DNA from: Rhizobium sp. AC27/96 | GTDB taxonomy: Bacteria; Pseudomonadota; Alphaproteobacteria; Rhizobiales; Rhizobiaceae | Reading direction: 5' to 3' | Length of the DNA: 64,000 bases | Assembly (NCBI RefSeq): GCF_001692325.1 | Contig: NZ_LXKN01000070.1 | Location: 62,001-126,000 of the forward strand | In this document: positions 24,667 to 33,050 of the stretch, piece after piece | Position numbering within the stretch: the first letter of the stretch is position 1 | How the letters are laid out: each line of letters begins with the position of its first letter | Notes under the pieces: generated by a model | Databases searched by the model: none | What the model saw: the letters and a program-made list of their open reading frames with translations, nothing else | What the model was told of the DNA's origin: nothing | Position numbers and translations under genes: made by a program

Positions 24667-25686
24667 GTGGCGCAAAAGATAAAGCTTTCGACGATTGCGG
24701 AAACGCTGGGCATTTCAACGGCAACGGTATCCCTGGCCTTACGTGACAGCCCGCTGGTTGCGGCCAACACGCGTGACAAGATCAAGGATCAGGCCCGCGC
24801 GCTCGGCTATATATACAACCGCCGCGCGGCCAGTCTCAGGACGTCACGCTCGGGGATCATCGGCGTCGTCGTGCACGACATCATGAACCCTTTTTACGGG
24901 GAAATTCTGAAGGCGATCGAAAGCGAGCTCGACCGCAGCCGTCACACATTCATTCTTTCGAACCATTATGATTCGGTCGAAAAGCAGCGGACCTTCATCG
25001 AGACGCTGCTGCAACTCGGCGGCGATGGCGTCATCATGTCGCCGGCGATCGGCACGCCGCCTGAAGATTTCGAGCTGGCCGAAGAAAACGGCATGCCGGC
25101 TATCCTTGTAGCGCGTCAGATCGATGCGCTGGATCTGCCGACCTTTCGCGGCGATGACAGCTACGGCATCTCGCTTGCGACCAATCATCTGATCAGCCTT
25201 GGCCATCGCTCCATTGCGATGATCGGCGGCACCGACCAGACCTCGACCGGGCGCGACCGCTATCAGGGTTATGTCAACGCGCTTCGTAAGGCTGGCATCG
25301 AAGTCGATCCCGATCTGCGCATTCCCGGCGCGCGCTCCAAGCAGGGTGGTTTCGAAGCGGCGGTGCATTTCCTGTCGCTGCCGCAGAAGCCGACAGCTGC
25401 GGTCTGCTGGAACGATCTGGTCGCCATCGGCCTCATGAACGGTATTTCCCGCGCCGGCCTTGTTCCGGGACGGGACATATCGGTCACCGGCTATGACGAT
25501 CTGGAGGAAGCGGCAATCGCGACGCCCGCGCTCACCACCGTATGGAACGGCCAGGCCGAAGTCGGAAGGCTTGCAGCGAGAGCGCTTTTGGATAGGTTAG
25601 CTGGAAGCCATGAGCCGGATGGTATTCATCTCATCAAGCCGGAAATGCGCATCCGCCAGTCGACAGTGCCCTACAAGGCTCGCTAG
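24667..25686 (+). CDS. LacI-family transcriptional regulator
   Basis: A 339-residue repressor with an N-terminal LacI helix-turn-helix (KIKLSTIAETLGISTATVSLALRDSPLVAANTRDKI, residues ~3-40), hinge (ALGYIYNRRAASLRTSRSG) and a sugar-binding-like domain (GIIGVVVHDIMNPFYGEIL, onward). I use GTG 24667 because GGGGAGG at 24654-24660 is six bases upstream and family members begin just before the HTH; ATG 24631 would add 12 residues with no Shine-Dalgarno. The dehydrogenase gene starts 32 bases downstream, so both are probably one operon controlled by this regulator. The region before it is very AT-rich. Confidence 0.9.
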   Translation: MAQKIKLSTIAETLGISTATVSLALRDSPLVAANTRDKIKDQARALGYIYNRRAASLRTSRSGIIGVVVHDIMNPFYGEILKAIESELDRSRHTFILSNHYDSVEKQRTFIETLLQLGGDGVIMSPAIGTPPEDFELAEENGMPAILVARQIDALDLPTFRGDDSYGISLATNHLISLGHRSIAMIGGTDQTSTGRDRYQGYVNALRKAGIEVDPDLRIPGARSKQGGFEAAVHFLSLPQKPTAAVCWNDLVAIGLMNGISRAGLVPGRDISVTGYDDLEEAAIATPALTTVWNGQAEVGRLAARALLDRLAGSHEPDGIHLIKPEMRIRQSTVPYKAR

Positions 25687-25718
25687 TAGCGCCGAACCGT
25701 ATCTCAAAGGAAAGATTC

Positions 25719-26687
25719 ATGTCCGATAACCGCGTTGCCGTCCTCGTCCCGGGGAAGATACACCCGCGTGTGCTCGAAAGGCTTGGAAGGCAGTTCGATG
25801 TCATCTCCGTCGATCGCGATGGTGGGCCGAAGGTCGACGCGGAAACAGCGGCCCGCGTGCGTGGCGTGGCAGTCGCTGGTGGTTTCAACGCAGCCTGGAT
25901 CGATGCCTTTCCGAATGTGGAAGTCATCGCCAATTTCGGCGTCGGTTATGACGGCATCGACGTCAAGCACGCCGCTTCGAAGGGCATCGTCGTCACCAAC
26001 ACGCCCGACGTGCTCAACGATGAGGTCGCAGATACGGCGATTGCCCTGCTGCTGAACACGCTGCGGCAATTTCCGAAGGCGGAGAGCTGGCTGCGCGAGG
26101 GACGCTGGGTGAAGGACGGCGCGTTTCCGCTCTCGCCCTTCTCGATGAAGGGGCGCCGCATCGGCATTAACGGTCTTGGCCGCATCGGCCTGGAGATCGC
26201 CAGAAGGCTCGAGCCGTTCAAGGTGAAGATCGGCTATCACACGCGCACACCACGCGATGCGCTGCCCTATGATTACTATTCAAGCCTCAAGGAGATGGCG
26301 CAGTCGGTGGACACGTTGATTTCCATCGTGCCGAAGACGCCGGAAACGCATAAGGTCATCAATGCCGAGATCCTTTCGGCGCTTGGACCGCAGGGCGTGT
26401 TCATCAATGTCGGCCGCGGCTGGTCTGTCGATGACGATGCGCTGATTGCTGCGCTCGGCAACGGAACGCTCGGAGCCGCCGGCCTCGACGTTTTCTACGA
26501 CGAACCTAACGTTCCGGAAGGCTATCTCTCGCTGCCGAACGTTTCGCTTTTGCCGCATGTGGCTTCCGCCTCCGCGCCGACGCGCGATGCGATGGCCGAT
26601 CTGGTGGCCGACAACATCATCGAGTGGTTCGGCAAGGGCAAGGCGGTAACGCCGGTGCCGGAAACGCCGGTCAAGCCGCGCGGCTGA
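25719..26687 (+). CDS. D-isomer-specific 2-hydroxyacid dehydrogenase (hydroxypyruvate/glyoxylate reductase-like)
   Basis: Reduces a 2-oxoacid such as glyoxylate or hydroxypyruvate with NAD(P)H. The 322-residue enzyme has VVTNTPDVLNDEVADTA (~90), the Rossmann loop GLGRIG at ~151, the catalytic arginine in INVGRG (~232), the glutamate in YDEPNVP (~260) and the histidine in LLPHVASAS (~280). Fold and length fit GhrB-type reductases; the exact substrate is unproven. AAAGGAAAG precedes the ATG. It is 32 bases after a LacI regulator and its stop abuts the stop of the convergent amidase gene (TGATCA). Confidence 0.92.
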   Translation: MSDNRVAVLVPGKIHPRVLERLGRQFDVISVDRDGGPKVDAETAARVRGVAVAGGFNAAWIDAFPNVEVIANFGVGYDGIDVKHAASKGIVVTNTPDVLNDEVADTAIALLLNTLRQFPKAESWLREGRWVKDGAFPLSPFSMKGRRIGINGLGRIGLEIARRLEPFKVKIGYHTRTPRDALPYDYYSSLKEMAQSVDTLISIVPKTPETHKVINAEILSALGPQGVFINVGRGWSVDDDALIAALGNGTLGAAGLDVFYDEPNVPEGYLSLPNVSLLPHVASASAPTRDAMADLVADNIIEWFGKGKAVTPVPETPVKPRG

Positions 26688-27476
26688 TCAGACGGCGTTT
26701 TGGCGATGGGGAGCGGCGAGGGGCCGCTCCTTGCTCGATGCATAATCACGCACGGCGTCGCCGAATGCGACGAAGAGCTTGTGCGACGGCGAATCCGTGT
26801 CGGCCCAATATTCCGGGTGCCATTGCACGCCGACGGCGAAGGCCTTTGCGCCGATGACGGAGACGGCTTCGATCGTGCCGTCTTCGGCAAGCGCTTCCAC
26901 CTGCAGCCTCGGGGCCGTCTCGGCAATCGCCTGACGATGCAGAGAATTGACCCGCACTTCGCCCGGACCGATGACACGGGCGATGCAGGAACCTTCCTTG
27001 ACGAAAACGCTCTGGCGGATGGAGTACATCGTGTCCCGGTCGACATTCTGCGGCTTGCGGTGATCCCAGATGCCAGGCTGGTCCTGGATCTCGCTCGCCA
27101 GCGTGCCGCCAAGCGCAACGTTCAGCTCCTGAATGCCGCGGCAGATGGCGAGCATCGGAATGGCGCGTTCGATGGCCCGCCGGATGAGCGGCAGGGACGT
27201 CGCATCGCGCGCCGGATCGAACGGCCCATCGCTTTCGTGAGCCTCTTTGCCATAGAGCGAGGGGTGCACATTGCTGGCGGAGCCGGAGACGAGCAGGCCG
27301 TCGACGCGGTCCAGAATGGCGTCGGCATCATTGTCTTCTTCGAGTGCCGGAACGATGAGCGCCGTCAGCCCCGCCGCCTTTACCGCCGCGCGGACATATT
27401 GCAGCTGCACCGCATGCCAGCTCGTACCGTCAAACTCACGAATGTCGGCGGGAATGGCGATGATCGGTCTGGACAT
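26688..27476 (-). CDS. Class C26 glutamine amidotransferase-like hydrolase (gamma-Glu-GABA hydrolase type)
   Basis: A 262-residue peptidase C26/PuuD-like enzyme that probably cleaves gamma-glutamyl amides, such as gamma-glutamyl-GABA of putrescine breakdown. The catalytic cysteine is in AICRGIQELNVALGG (~115), the nucleophile elbow; the histidine and glutamate are in VGVQWHPEYW (~222). VNSLHRQAI is also typical. I start at ATG 27476, with GGAGCC upstream and the family-typical RPIIAIPAD; the longer frame is unsupported. No other put or puu genes are near, though ornithine decarboxylase is in the window. Confidence 0.88.
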   Translation of the reverse strand: MSRPIIAIPADIREFDGTSWHAVQLQYVRAAVKAAGLTALIVPALEEDNDADAILDRVDGLLVSGSASNVHPSLYGKEAHESDGPFDPARDATSLPLIRRAIERAIPMLAICRGIQELNVALGGTLASEIQDQPGIWDHRKPQNVDRDTMYSIRQSVFVKEGSCIARVIGPGEVRVNSLHRQAIAETAPRLQVEALAEDGTIEAVSVIGAKAFAVGVQWHPEYWADTDSPSHKLFVAFGDAVRDYASSKERPLAAPHRQNAV

Positions 27477-27770
27477 GCAAGGCTCCGAAGGCTGCTGAAC
27501 GGCTATTTTCAGGGATCCCTGAATGACGAAGATGTCAATCCGAGGGCAATTTACCCCGCTACTCAATCTACGCGAAGAGAGCTCGGCCGGCAACGCGGAG
27601 TGGTTTCGATAAGGCTTTGTTTCCGTTCGTCACGCGGATGTACAGGAATCGCCATAATGCGATGCAAGAGCAAACTTGAAAGACAGTGTGCGGCGTGGTT
27701 AGTTCCATCGCTTGCGCTGGGTTGGGGAGCGCGCCGCTCTCCTGCAAAACCGTCCGTATAGGAGATTTCG
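27477..27770. other. Gap between divergent amidase and TRAP binding-protein genes
   Basis: About 290 bases with no reading frame I believe in. It should hold promoters for both divergent genes. I see no long inverted repeat, no T-run terminator and no recognised operator. Confidence 0.5.
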
Positions 27771-28877
27771 ATGGATCGCCGTTCCTTCATAAGGCGGGCA
27801 GGAGCTGTTGGCGCAGGTGCTGCCGCCTCCGCGCTTGCAAGCCCGGCTCTGGCCCAGGAATATCCGAAGATCACCTGGAAGATGACTTCGTCCTTTCCGA
27901 AGAGCCTGGATACGATCTATGGGGGCGCGGAGGATATTGCCTCGCATGTGTCCGATGCGACCAACGGTAATTTCGTGATCCAGACCTACGAGGCCGGCGA
28001 GATCGTGCCCGCCGCGCAGGCTGCCGATGCGGTGAGCGCCGGCACGGTCGATGCCGCGCATACCTGCTCCTATTATTTCTCCAACAAGGATCCGGCCTAT
28101 GCCATCGGTACGGCGCTGCCGTTCGGTCTCAATGCCCGGCTGACGAATGCCTGGTTCTACCAGGGCGACGGCAACAAGCTGATGAACGAATTCTATGCGA
28201 CGCAAGGCATCATCGGTCTTCCCGCCGGCAATACCGGCACGCAGATGGGCGGCTGGTTTCGCAAGGAAATCAATACGCTTGATGATCTCAAGGGGCTGAA
28301 GATGCGCATTGCCGGCCTTGCCGGCAAGGTGATGGAAAAGATCGGTGTCGCGCCGCAGCAGGACATCGCCGCCAATGGTGTCTATGACGCGCTGGACAAG
28401 GGCACGGTCGACGCGGTCGAATGGGTCGGTCCCTATGACGACCTGAAGCTCGGGCTGCAGAAGATCGCCAAATATTACTATTATCCGGGTTGGTGGGAGG
28501 GCGGTGCCGTGGTGCATGCCTTCTTCAACCTCGACAAGTGGAATAGTCTGCCGAAGAATTATCAGACGATCCTTGCCGACGCCTGTGCCTTTGCCAACAC
28601 CAACATGCTGGCTAAATACGATGTGAAGAACCCGCAGGCGCTGAAGGATATCGTACAGCAGGGCGTGACGTTGCGTCCCTTCAGCCAGGAAATCATGGAA
28701 GCCTGCTTCCAGGCGGCCAATGCGCTCTATGCCGACCTGTCCAAATCCAACGACTCCTTCAAGCGCATCTATGAGGATCAGGTAGCCTATAAGAAGGATG
28801 CATATCTCTGGATGCAGCTCTCGGAATATACTTTCGATACCTTCATGATGATCCAGCAGCGTGCAGGAAAGCTCTGA
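27771..28877 (+). CDS. TRAP transporter solute-binding protein (DctP family), Tat-exported
   Basis: A 368-residue periplasmic binding protein for a carboxylate or related solute. The N terminus is a twin-arginine signal (DRRSFIRRAGAVGAGAAASALASPALA, read RRSFIRR), cleaved after ALA near residue 28. Mature features fit DctP/TakP: TWKMTSSFPKSLDTIYGGAED, AHTCSYYFSNKDPAYAIG, and ALDKGTVDAVEWVGPYDD with the conserved GTVDA. GGAGA precedes the ATG. Its membrane partners DctQ and DctM are not adjacent within the window, which is unusual; they may be elsewhere. The preferred ligand is unknown. Confidence 0.9.
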   Translation: MDRRSFIRRAGAVGAGAAASALASPALAQEYPKITWKMTSSFPKSLDTIYGGAEDIASHVSDATNGNFVIQTYEAGEIVPAAQAADAVSAGTVDAAHTCSYYFSNKDPAYAIGTALPFGLNARLTNAWFYQGDGNKLMNEFYATQGIIGLPAGNTGTQMGGWFRKEINTLDDLKGLKMRIAGLAGKVMEKIGVAPQQDIAANGVYDALDKGTVDAVEWVGPYDDLKLGLQKIAKYYYYPGWWEGGAVVHAFFNLDKWNSLPKNYQTILADACAFANTNMLAKYDVKNPQALKDIVQQGVTLRPFSQEIMEACFQAANALYADLSKSNDSFKRIYEDQVAYKKDAYLWMQLSEYTFDTFMMIQQRAGKL

Positions 28878-29108
28878 TCAGTATTCTATAAGTGTTTAGT
28901 GATGTTGTGTTTTATTTATTAGGCACTTAAATACTATATTGCTGGTAGAATTCACTTGGGTCGATTGCGCGAATACGATGCGGCTTACAACTTAAATTCA
29001 ACGTAAGTTACCGACATAATTGGAAAAACTGTCGCGATGCATGCTATTTGGGCAATCAAATTTTAAAACGTTTCACCTAGGGTGTCCGCCGCATCAGGGG
29101 AACTCTGA
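28878..29108. other. AT-rich intergenic region before GGDEF-EAL gene
   Basis: About 230 bases, far more AT-rich than the flanking genes. Weak inverted pair TAAGTG / CACTTA at 28905-28930 may act on the upstream transcript. It should contain the promoter for the downstream gene; AGGGGAA precedes that ATG. No operator recognised. Confidence 0.45.
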
Positions 29109-31412
29109 ATGAAGCCTCCAAGCCCGAACACCGTGCCGACGGATGTTTATCTGTCGTTCGTCAGTTCGCTTTTCGGAAACCGTAAAACGCTGTTTACGGG
29201 GGTGGCTGTCCATATCCTGACATATGTCATCGTCTTCCTGAGCACGCGCGCGAACATCTATCTCGCTCTTTGCCTGGCTTTCGCAGCCGTCTTTGCATTG
29301 CGGATGTATTCGTTCTGGCTCTTCGACGTGGCCGACAAGCATAGTTTCACGCGCGCCGACATCGCCCGCTGGGAAACGCGCTATGTGATCGGCGCGGCGG
29401 CAACGGCGTCCATCCTCGGCATCGGCAGCGGCTATGCCATTCTGATCGTGCAGGATCCGCTAGCCGAATTCATCTGTATCGCCGTGACGATGGCGTCGAT
29501 GGTGTCGATCGTCGGCCGCAACTACGGTTCGCAGAAGGCGATCGATCTCCAGACGCTCGCCTGTTGCCTGCCCATCATCATCGCCTGCCTGATGTCGCAG
29601 CAGCTCTACAAGGCCGTGGTTTCCATCATGCTCGTGCCGTTCGGCCTGACGACACGCGCGATGGCAAACGGTGTGCGGGAGTTTCTCTACAAGAATGTCA
29701 TCGCGTCACGCGAGATCTCGCAGATCGCCGACCGGTTCGATACGGCGCTCAACAATATGACGCATGGCCTGTTCATGCTGGACGCCCATAACCGCATCCT
29801 CGTGGTCAACCGCAAGGCATGCGAACTGCTGAATTTCTCACATCAGGAACAGCTCAAGGATTGCGAGTTCGATGTCGTGCTGCGCTACGGCGCACGTCAT
29901 GCCTTCATCGACGGGTCGCTGCCGGGGCTCATTCAGCGGCAAATGGCGCAGCTCGTCAGCGGCACGCTGTCGCGCACGCTGATTCAGTTCAACGAAGATC
30001 AGTTTCTGGAATTTTCAGCCAGCCGCCGCGCCGATGGTGTCGTCATCCTGATTTTCGAGGATGTGACGGTGCGCATCCGGGCAGAGCGCAAGATCCTGCA
30101 CATGGTGCGCTACGACCCTCTGACGGGATTGCCGAACCGCGAATATTTCGTCGAGATGGTCAAGGAAAAGCTGGCTGCGCGCGGCAATGAAGGCCAGATC
30201 GGCATTCTGGTTCTCGATGTCGACGACTTCAAGCACGTCAACGATACCAAGGGTCATGTGACTGGAGATCGCTTGCTGGTCGCCATCGCGGAACGCCTGA
30301 AGCAGCTTGCGGGGACCACCGCGCTTGCGGCGCGCCTGGTCGGCGATCAATTCGTGCTGTTCTTCCCGAATGAGGACAACGCTCCCGATATAGACAGCCG
30401 TGTGCGTGCACTCCATGCTGCCATGTCCGGCAGCTACGATGTCGACGACAATAGTTTGCGGATTTCGTTCAGCAGCGGCTATGTGACCATGTCGAGCCGC
30501 GAATTCCGGCCCGAGGAGTGGCAGATCAAGGCCGATCTGGCACTGTTCGATGCCAAGCTGCGGCTACGCGGCGGCTGCAGCGCCTTCGAGCAGGAGATGG
30601 ATGCACGCTATGTCGAGCGGCAGAAGCTGAAGGATGATTTGCGCGAGGCGGTGGAAGCCGGCAACCTTCAGGCCGTATACCAGCCCATGTTCACGCCGGA
30701 TGGTTCCCGCATCGATTGCTGCGAGGCCTTGGCGCGCTGGGTCCATCCGGAAAAAGGCGCGATTCCTCCCAATATCTTCGTGCAGATCGCCGAGGAGATG
30801 GGCATTGTTGGCGGCATCACCCGCTTCATGATCAACCAGGCCTGCCGGGATTGCGTCTCATGGCCGGCGCCGGTTGCGGTTTCGGTCAATCTTTCGGCGC
30901 AGGACCTGCGCAGCAACGATATCGTCGGTATCGTCCTGGAAGCGCTCGAAGCCTCGGGGCTGGAGCCTTCGCGGCTGCATCTCGAAGTCACCGAAAGCTG
31001 CCTGATGGATGAAGTGGCGACGGTGCGCTCCATCCTCGCCGATCTGCGCGCCAAGGGCATCACCATCGCGATCGACGATTTCGGCACGGGCTTTTCCAGC
31101 TTGAGCTATCTCGATTCCTTGCCTGTCGATGTCGTCAAGATCGATCGGTCCTTCGTTCGCGACATCACGACCGATAGCCGCCGCTTCAAGCTTCTATGCG
31201 GCATCGTCGATCTCTCCCGCGCCCTCAGCCTCCACATCGTCATCGAGGGAGTGGAGACGCTGGAACAGCTGGCGCTCATTGTCGAGAAGAACTTGGCCGA
31301 TATCATCCAGGGCTACGTGTTTTCCGCCCCTGTATCCCGAGAGCAAGTTGTCGGAATGGTGGAGAGTCTCAGCCGGCGCCAGTCAGGCCCGAGGCAGGAT
31401 CACGTCGCCTGA
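29109..31412 (+). CDS. Membrane PAS-GGDEF-EAL protein, degenerate GGDEF (likely c-di-GMP phosphodiesterase)
   Basis: A 767-residue protein with an N-terminal membrane sensor of about six helices (residues ~15-195), a PAS-like segment (DRFDTALNNMTHGLFMLDAHNRILVVNRKA, ~210-240), a GGDEF-fold domain (~330-500) and an EAL domain (~510-755). The GGDEF signature is changed to VGDQF (~410), losing the glutamate needed for metal, so diguanylate cyclase activity is unlikely. The EAL side is intact (EALARW, NLSAQ, LEVTES, DDFGTGFSS, KIDRS, IEGVET). The degenerate domain may bind GTP as a sensor. It is monocistronic. Confidence 0.9.
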   Translation: MKPPSPNTVPTDVYLSFVSSLFGNRKTLFTGVAVHILTYVIVFLSTRANIYLALCLAFAAVFALRMYSFWLFDVADKHSFTRADIARWETRYVIGAAATASILGIGSGYAILIVQDPLAEFICIAVTMASMVSIVGRNYGSQKAIDLQTLACCLPIIIACLMSQQLYKAVVSIMLVPFGLTTRAMANGVREFLYKNVIASREISQIADRFDTALNNMTHGLFMLDAHNRILVVNRKACELLNFSHQEQLKDCEFDVVLRYGARHAFIDGSLPGLIQRQMAQLVSGTLSRTLIQFNEDQFLEFSASRRADGVVILIFEDVTVRIRAERKILHMVRYDPLTGLPNREYFVEMVKEKLAARGNEGQIGILVLDVDDFKHVNDTKGHVTGDRLLVAIAERLKQLAGTTALAARLVGDQFVLFFPNEDNAPDIDSRVRALHAAMSGSYDVDDNSLRISFSSGYVTMSSREFRPEEWQIKADLALFDAKLRLRGGCSAFEQEMDARYVERQKLKDDLREAVEAGNLQAVYQPMFTPDGSRIDCCEALARWVHPEKGAIPPNIFVQIAEEMGIVGGITRFMINQACRDCVSWPAPVAVSVNLSAQDLRSNDIVGIVLEALEASGLEPSRLHLEVTESCLMDEVATVRSILADLRAKGITIAIDDFGTGFSSLSYLDSLPVDVVKIDRSFVRDITTDSRRFKLLCGIVDLSRALSLHIVIEGVETLEQLALIVEKNLADIIQGYVFSAPVSREQVVGMVESLSRRQSGPRQDHVA

Positions 31413-31686
31413 CATGCCTTAAGGTCTTCGACCTCATGCCGCGCTAGCCGCCATGGCCCGGGGAAACGAGGGGCCGGATTTACTGGCCGCTGCCTATGCC
31501 AAGATTAGTCATAGCCTGCTTTACAGCAACGTAAACTCGGGCGTTTTGCTGAAGCAAAATCTATACCGGTATTCGTCAAAAAAATTAACCTTAATGAACG
31601 ATTGGTTAATTAAATCTAAAACAAATATTGATCAAATTTTCGGTTAATACCATTAATGTTTCGTTAACCATCACGGAACATTCATC
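31413..31686. promoter_or_regulatory. AT-rich regulatory region before acyltransferase, with CtrA box
   Basis: About 270 bases without a credible gene. The last ~120 bases (from 31570) are very AT-rich and carry repeated TTAA/GGTTAA words. The best element is TTAATGTTTCGTTAACC at 31653-31669, a perfect TTAA-N7-TTAAC CtrA site that also includes TTAACCAT, 18 bases before the ATG. GGTTAA at 31642 pairs with TTAACC at 31664 as an outer palindrome. Confidence 0.6.
31653..31668 (+). promoter_or_regulatory. Candidate CtrA binding site (TTAA-N7-TTAAC)
   Basis: Exact match to the alphaproteobacterial CtrA consensus: TTAA (31653-31656), seven bases, TTAAC (31664-31668). It is placed close to the start of the acyltransferase gene, where CtrA could activate or repress. 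Function is inferred from sequence only. Confidence 0.55.
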
Positions 31687-32442
31687 ATGACGCATATGAG
31701 TACTTTACAAAACAGCTTCGCCGGCAAGCTGATGGAGGTGCTCGATCACGTGGAATACCGCCGGATCGAAAGCAGCGAGGACATGGAGGATGTCGCGCGG
31801 CTACGCTACAAGGCCTACAAGGCGCGCGAAGTCTTGCCGGTGGCGGCCAAAAACCTGATCGACGACATCGATTTCGATGATCACGCCTATATTTTCGGGG
31901 TCTACTACTACGAGGAGCTGGTGAGCACGGTGCGAATACACCATGTCACGCCGGATCATCGGGTGTGCCAGTCTACCGGCATTTTCCCCGAGGAGATTCA
32001 CGCCTTCCTCGATGCCGGCATGACGTTGATCGATCCCGCGCGCTTTGCCGTGGATCCTGATCTCGAACTGGAATTGCCGGCTTTGCCCTACCTGACGCTG
32101 AGGCCGGCCATCGTGGGTGCCATCTATTTCAATACGGATCGGGTGATGCAGCATATTCGCCCGGCACATGCGGCTTTCTACAAACGGGTCTTCTATGCCG
32201 ATACGGTCGTGCCGCCGCGCATGACCAAGACTTACGGTTTCGAGCTGACGCTTCTGGCATCGCGGTCGAAGGAAATTCGCGGCAAGCTGATGCAGCGATA
32301 TCCGTTTTTCGATTCCGAACCTTACGAGCGGCGCATGATGTTTTCCCGCCAAGAAGATTTCGGCACCCCGCCCTTGACCATCCTGCCGACGGCACGGCTG
32401 GCGAGCGGCGGTCGACGCGACATTCGCGGGCAGTTTGGCTAG
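31687..32442 (+). CDS. FeeM/LuxI-like GNAT N-acyltransferase
   Basis: A 251-residue protein resembling the N-acyl amino acid synthase (FeeM) and LuxI autoinducer synthase fold of GNAT enzymes. Residues 25-60 (YRRIESSEDMEDVARLRYKAY) match the start of the fold; FGVYYYEELVSTVRIHHVT, a beta-strand pair, and LIDPARFAVDPDL.. then LRPAIVGAIYFNTDRVMQHIRPAHAAFYKRVFYADTVVPPR follow as in FeeM. It would use acyl-ACP or acyl-CoA to make an N-acylated compound; the product is unknown. It sits alone, with a perfect CtrA box upstream, and is followed by a repeat hairpin. Confidence 0.7.
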   Translation: MTHMSTLQNSFAGKLMEVLDHVEYRRIESSEDMEDVARLRYKAYKAREVLPVAAKNLIDDIDFDDHAYIFGVYYYEELVSTVRIHHVTPDHRVCQSTGIFPEEIHAFLDAGMTLIDPARFAVDPDLELELPALPYLTLRPAIVGAIYFNTDRVMQHIRPAHAAFYKRVFYADTVVPPRMTKTYGFELTLLASRSKEIRGKLMQRYPFFDSEPYERRMMFSRQEDFGTPPLTILPTARLASGGRRDIRGQFG

Positions 32443-32536
32443 AGCAATTCCAGCAAAAGTGCGCCTCGGTTTTGCGGCCGGAATTAGTTGGAGCAAAGAG
32501 ATGGAGCATTTCCGTTCAAAAACGGAAATGCTCTGA
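32443..32536. repeat. Rhizobial palindromic repeat with perfect hairpin
   Basis: Begins with AGAGCAATTCCAGCAAAAGTG wording common between rhizobial genes; AATTCC/GGAATT and GCAAAA/TTTTGC arms pair in 32448-32490. A second unit is a perfect 13-bp stem, GAGCATTTCCGTT (32504-32516) with AACGGAAATGCTC (32521-32533), loop CAAA. It directly follows the acyltransferase stop and could terminate its mRNA, although no T-run follows. Confidence 0.75.
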
Positions 32537-32716
32537 GCTGCGCACCGATGCGACCTTCTCGTGCATTGCATTTTCCCTCGCTTTGTGTAACCCCTCGGTA
32601 GAGGATATTTGGCTGTGGCATCTCGCTATTTGATGCCGCAGCTTTTGAGGACAATCTCCTGCCGCCAGCGAGCTATAAGGCATGTCGGGGGAGAGGATTG
32701 AGGGGAGATTTTTTGA

Positions 32717-32941
32717 ATGGCCGAACATCATACTGGACCCGCGGAAACTGGTGCTCCCATGGACTACAGGGAGCATGAAAAGACCTATAACGGCTTCCTT
32801 TTCGTCGCCAGGGTCGGATCGGCGATCATTGCCGCGCTTTTGATTGGAATGGCTGCCGGTTTCTTCGGCCACGCCGGCCTGTTCGGCGGCTTTGCCATTT
32901 TTGTCGTTCTTGCGATCGTTGGCGGTTTTCTCGTGCGCTGA
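32717..32941 (+). CDS. aa3-type cytochrome c oxidase subunit IV
   Basis: A 74-residue membrane protein of the bacterial aa3 oxidase subunit IV family: MDYREHEKTYNGFLFVARVGSAI is the family-defining start of the conserved segment, then a single TM (AIIAALLIGMAAGFFGHAGL) and a second hydrophobic stretch to the C terminus. Such small subunits stabilise the Na/heme-copper oxidase complex. It precedes the transhydrogenase genes, a common alphaproteobacterial order. The main oxidase genes are not in this window. Confidence 0.85.
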   Translation: MAEHHTGPAETGAPMDYREHEKTYNGFLFVARVGSAIIAALLIGMAAGFFGHAGLFGGFAIFVVLAIVGGFLVR

Positions 32942-33050
32942 TCGACGCTGGGCTGTTTCGCCCGCGCTTTCCCTGAAATTCTGACCTGATTTCGCAGGTT
33001 CTTGCGCTGCTGTATCCAGCGGGGCTGTCGTTTGATGCGAGGTGTTGTCG

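Noticed and set aside
31453..31647. 64-codon open frame before the acyltransferase
   Set aside because: Lies in AT-rich regulatory sequence; no Shine-Dalgarno; likely chance.
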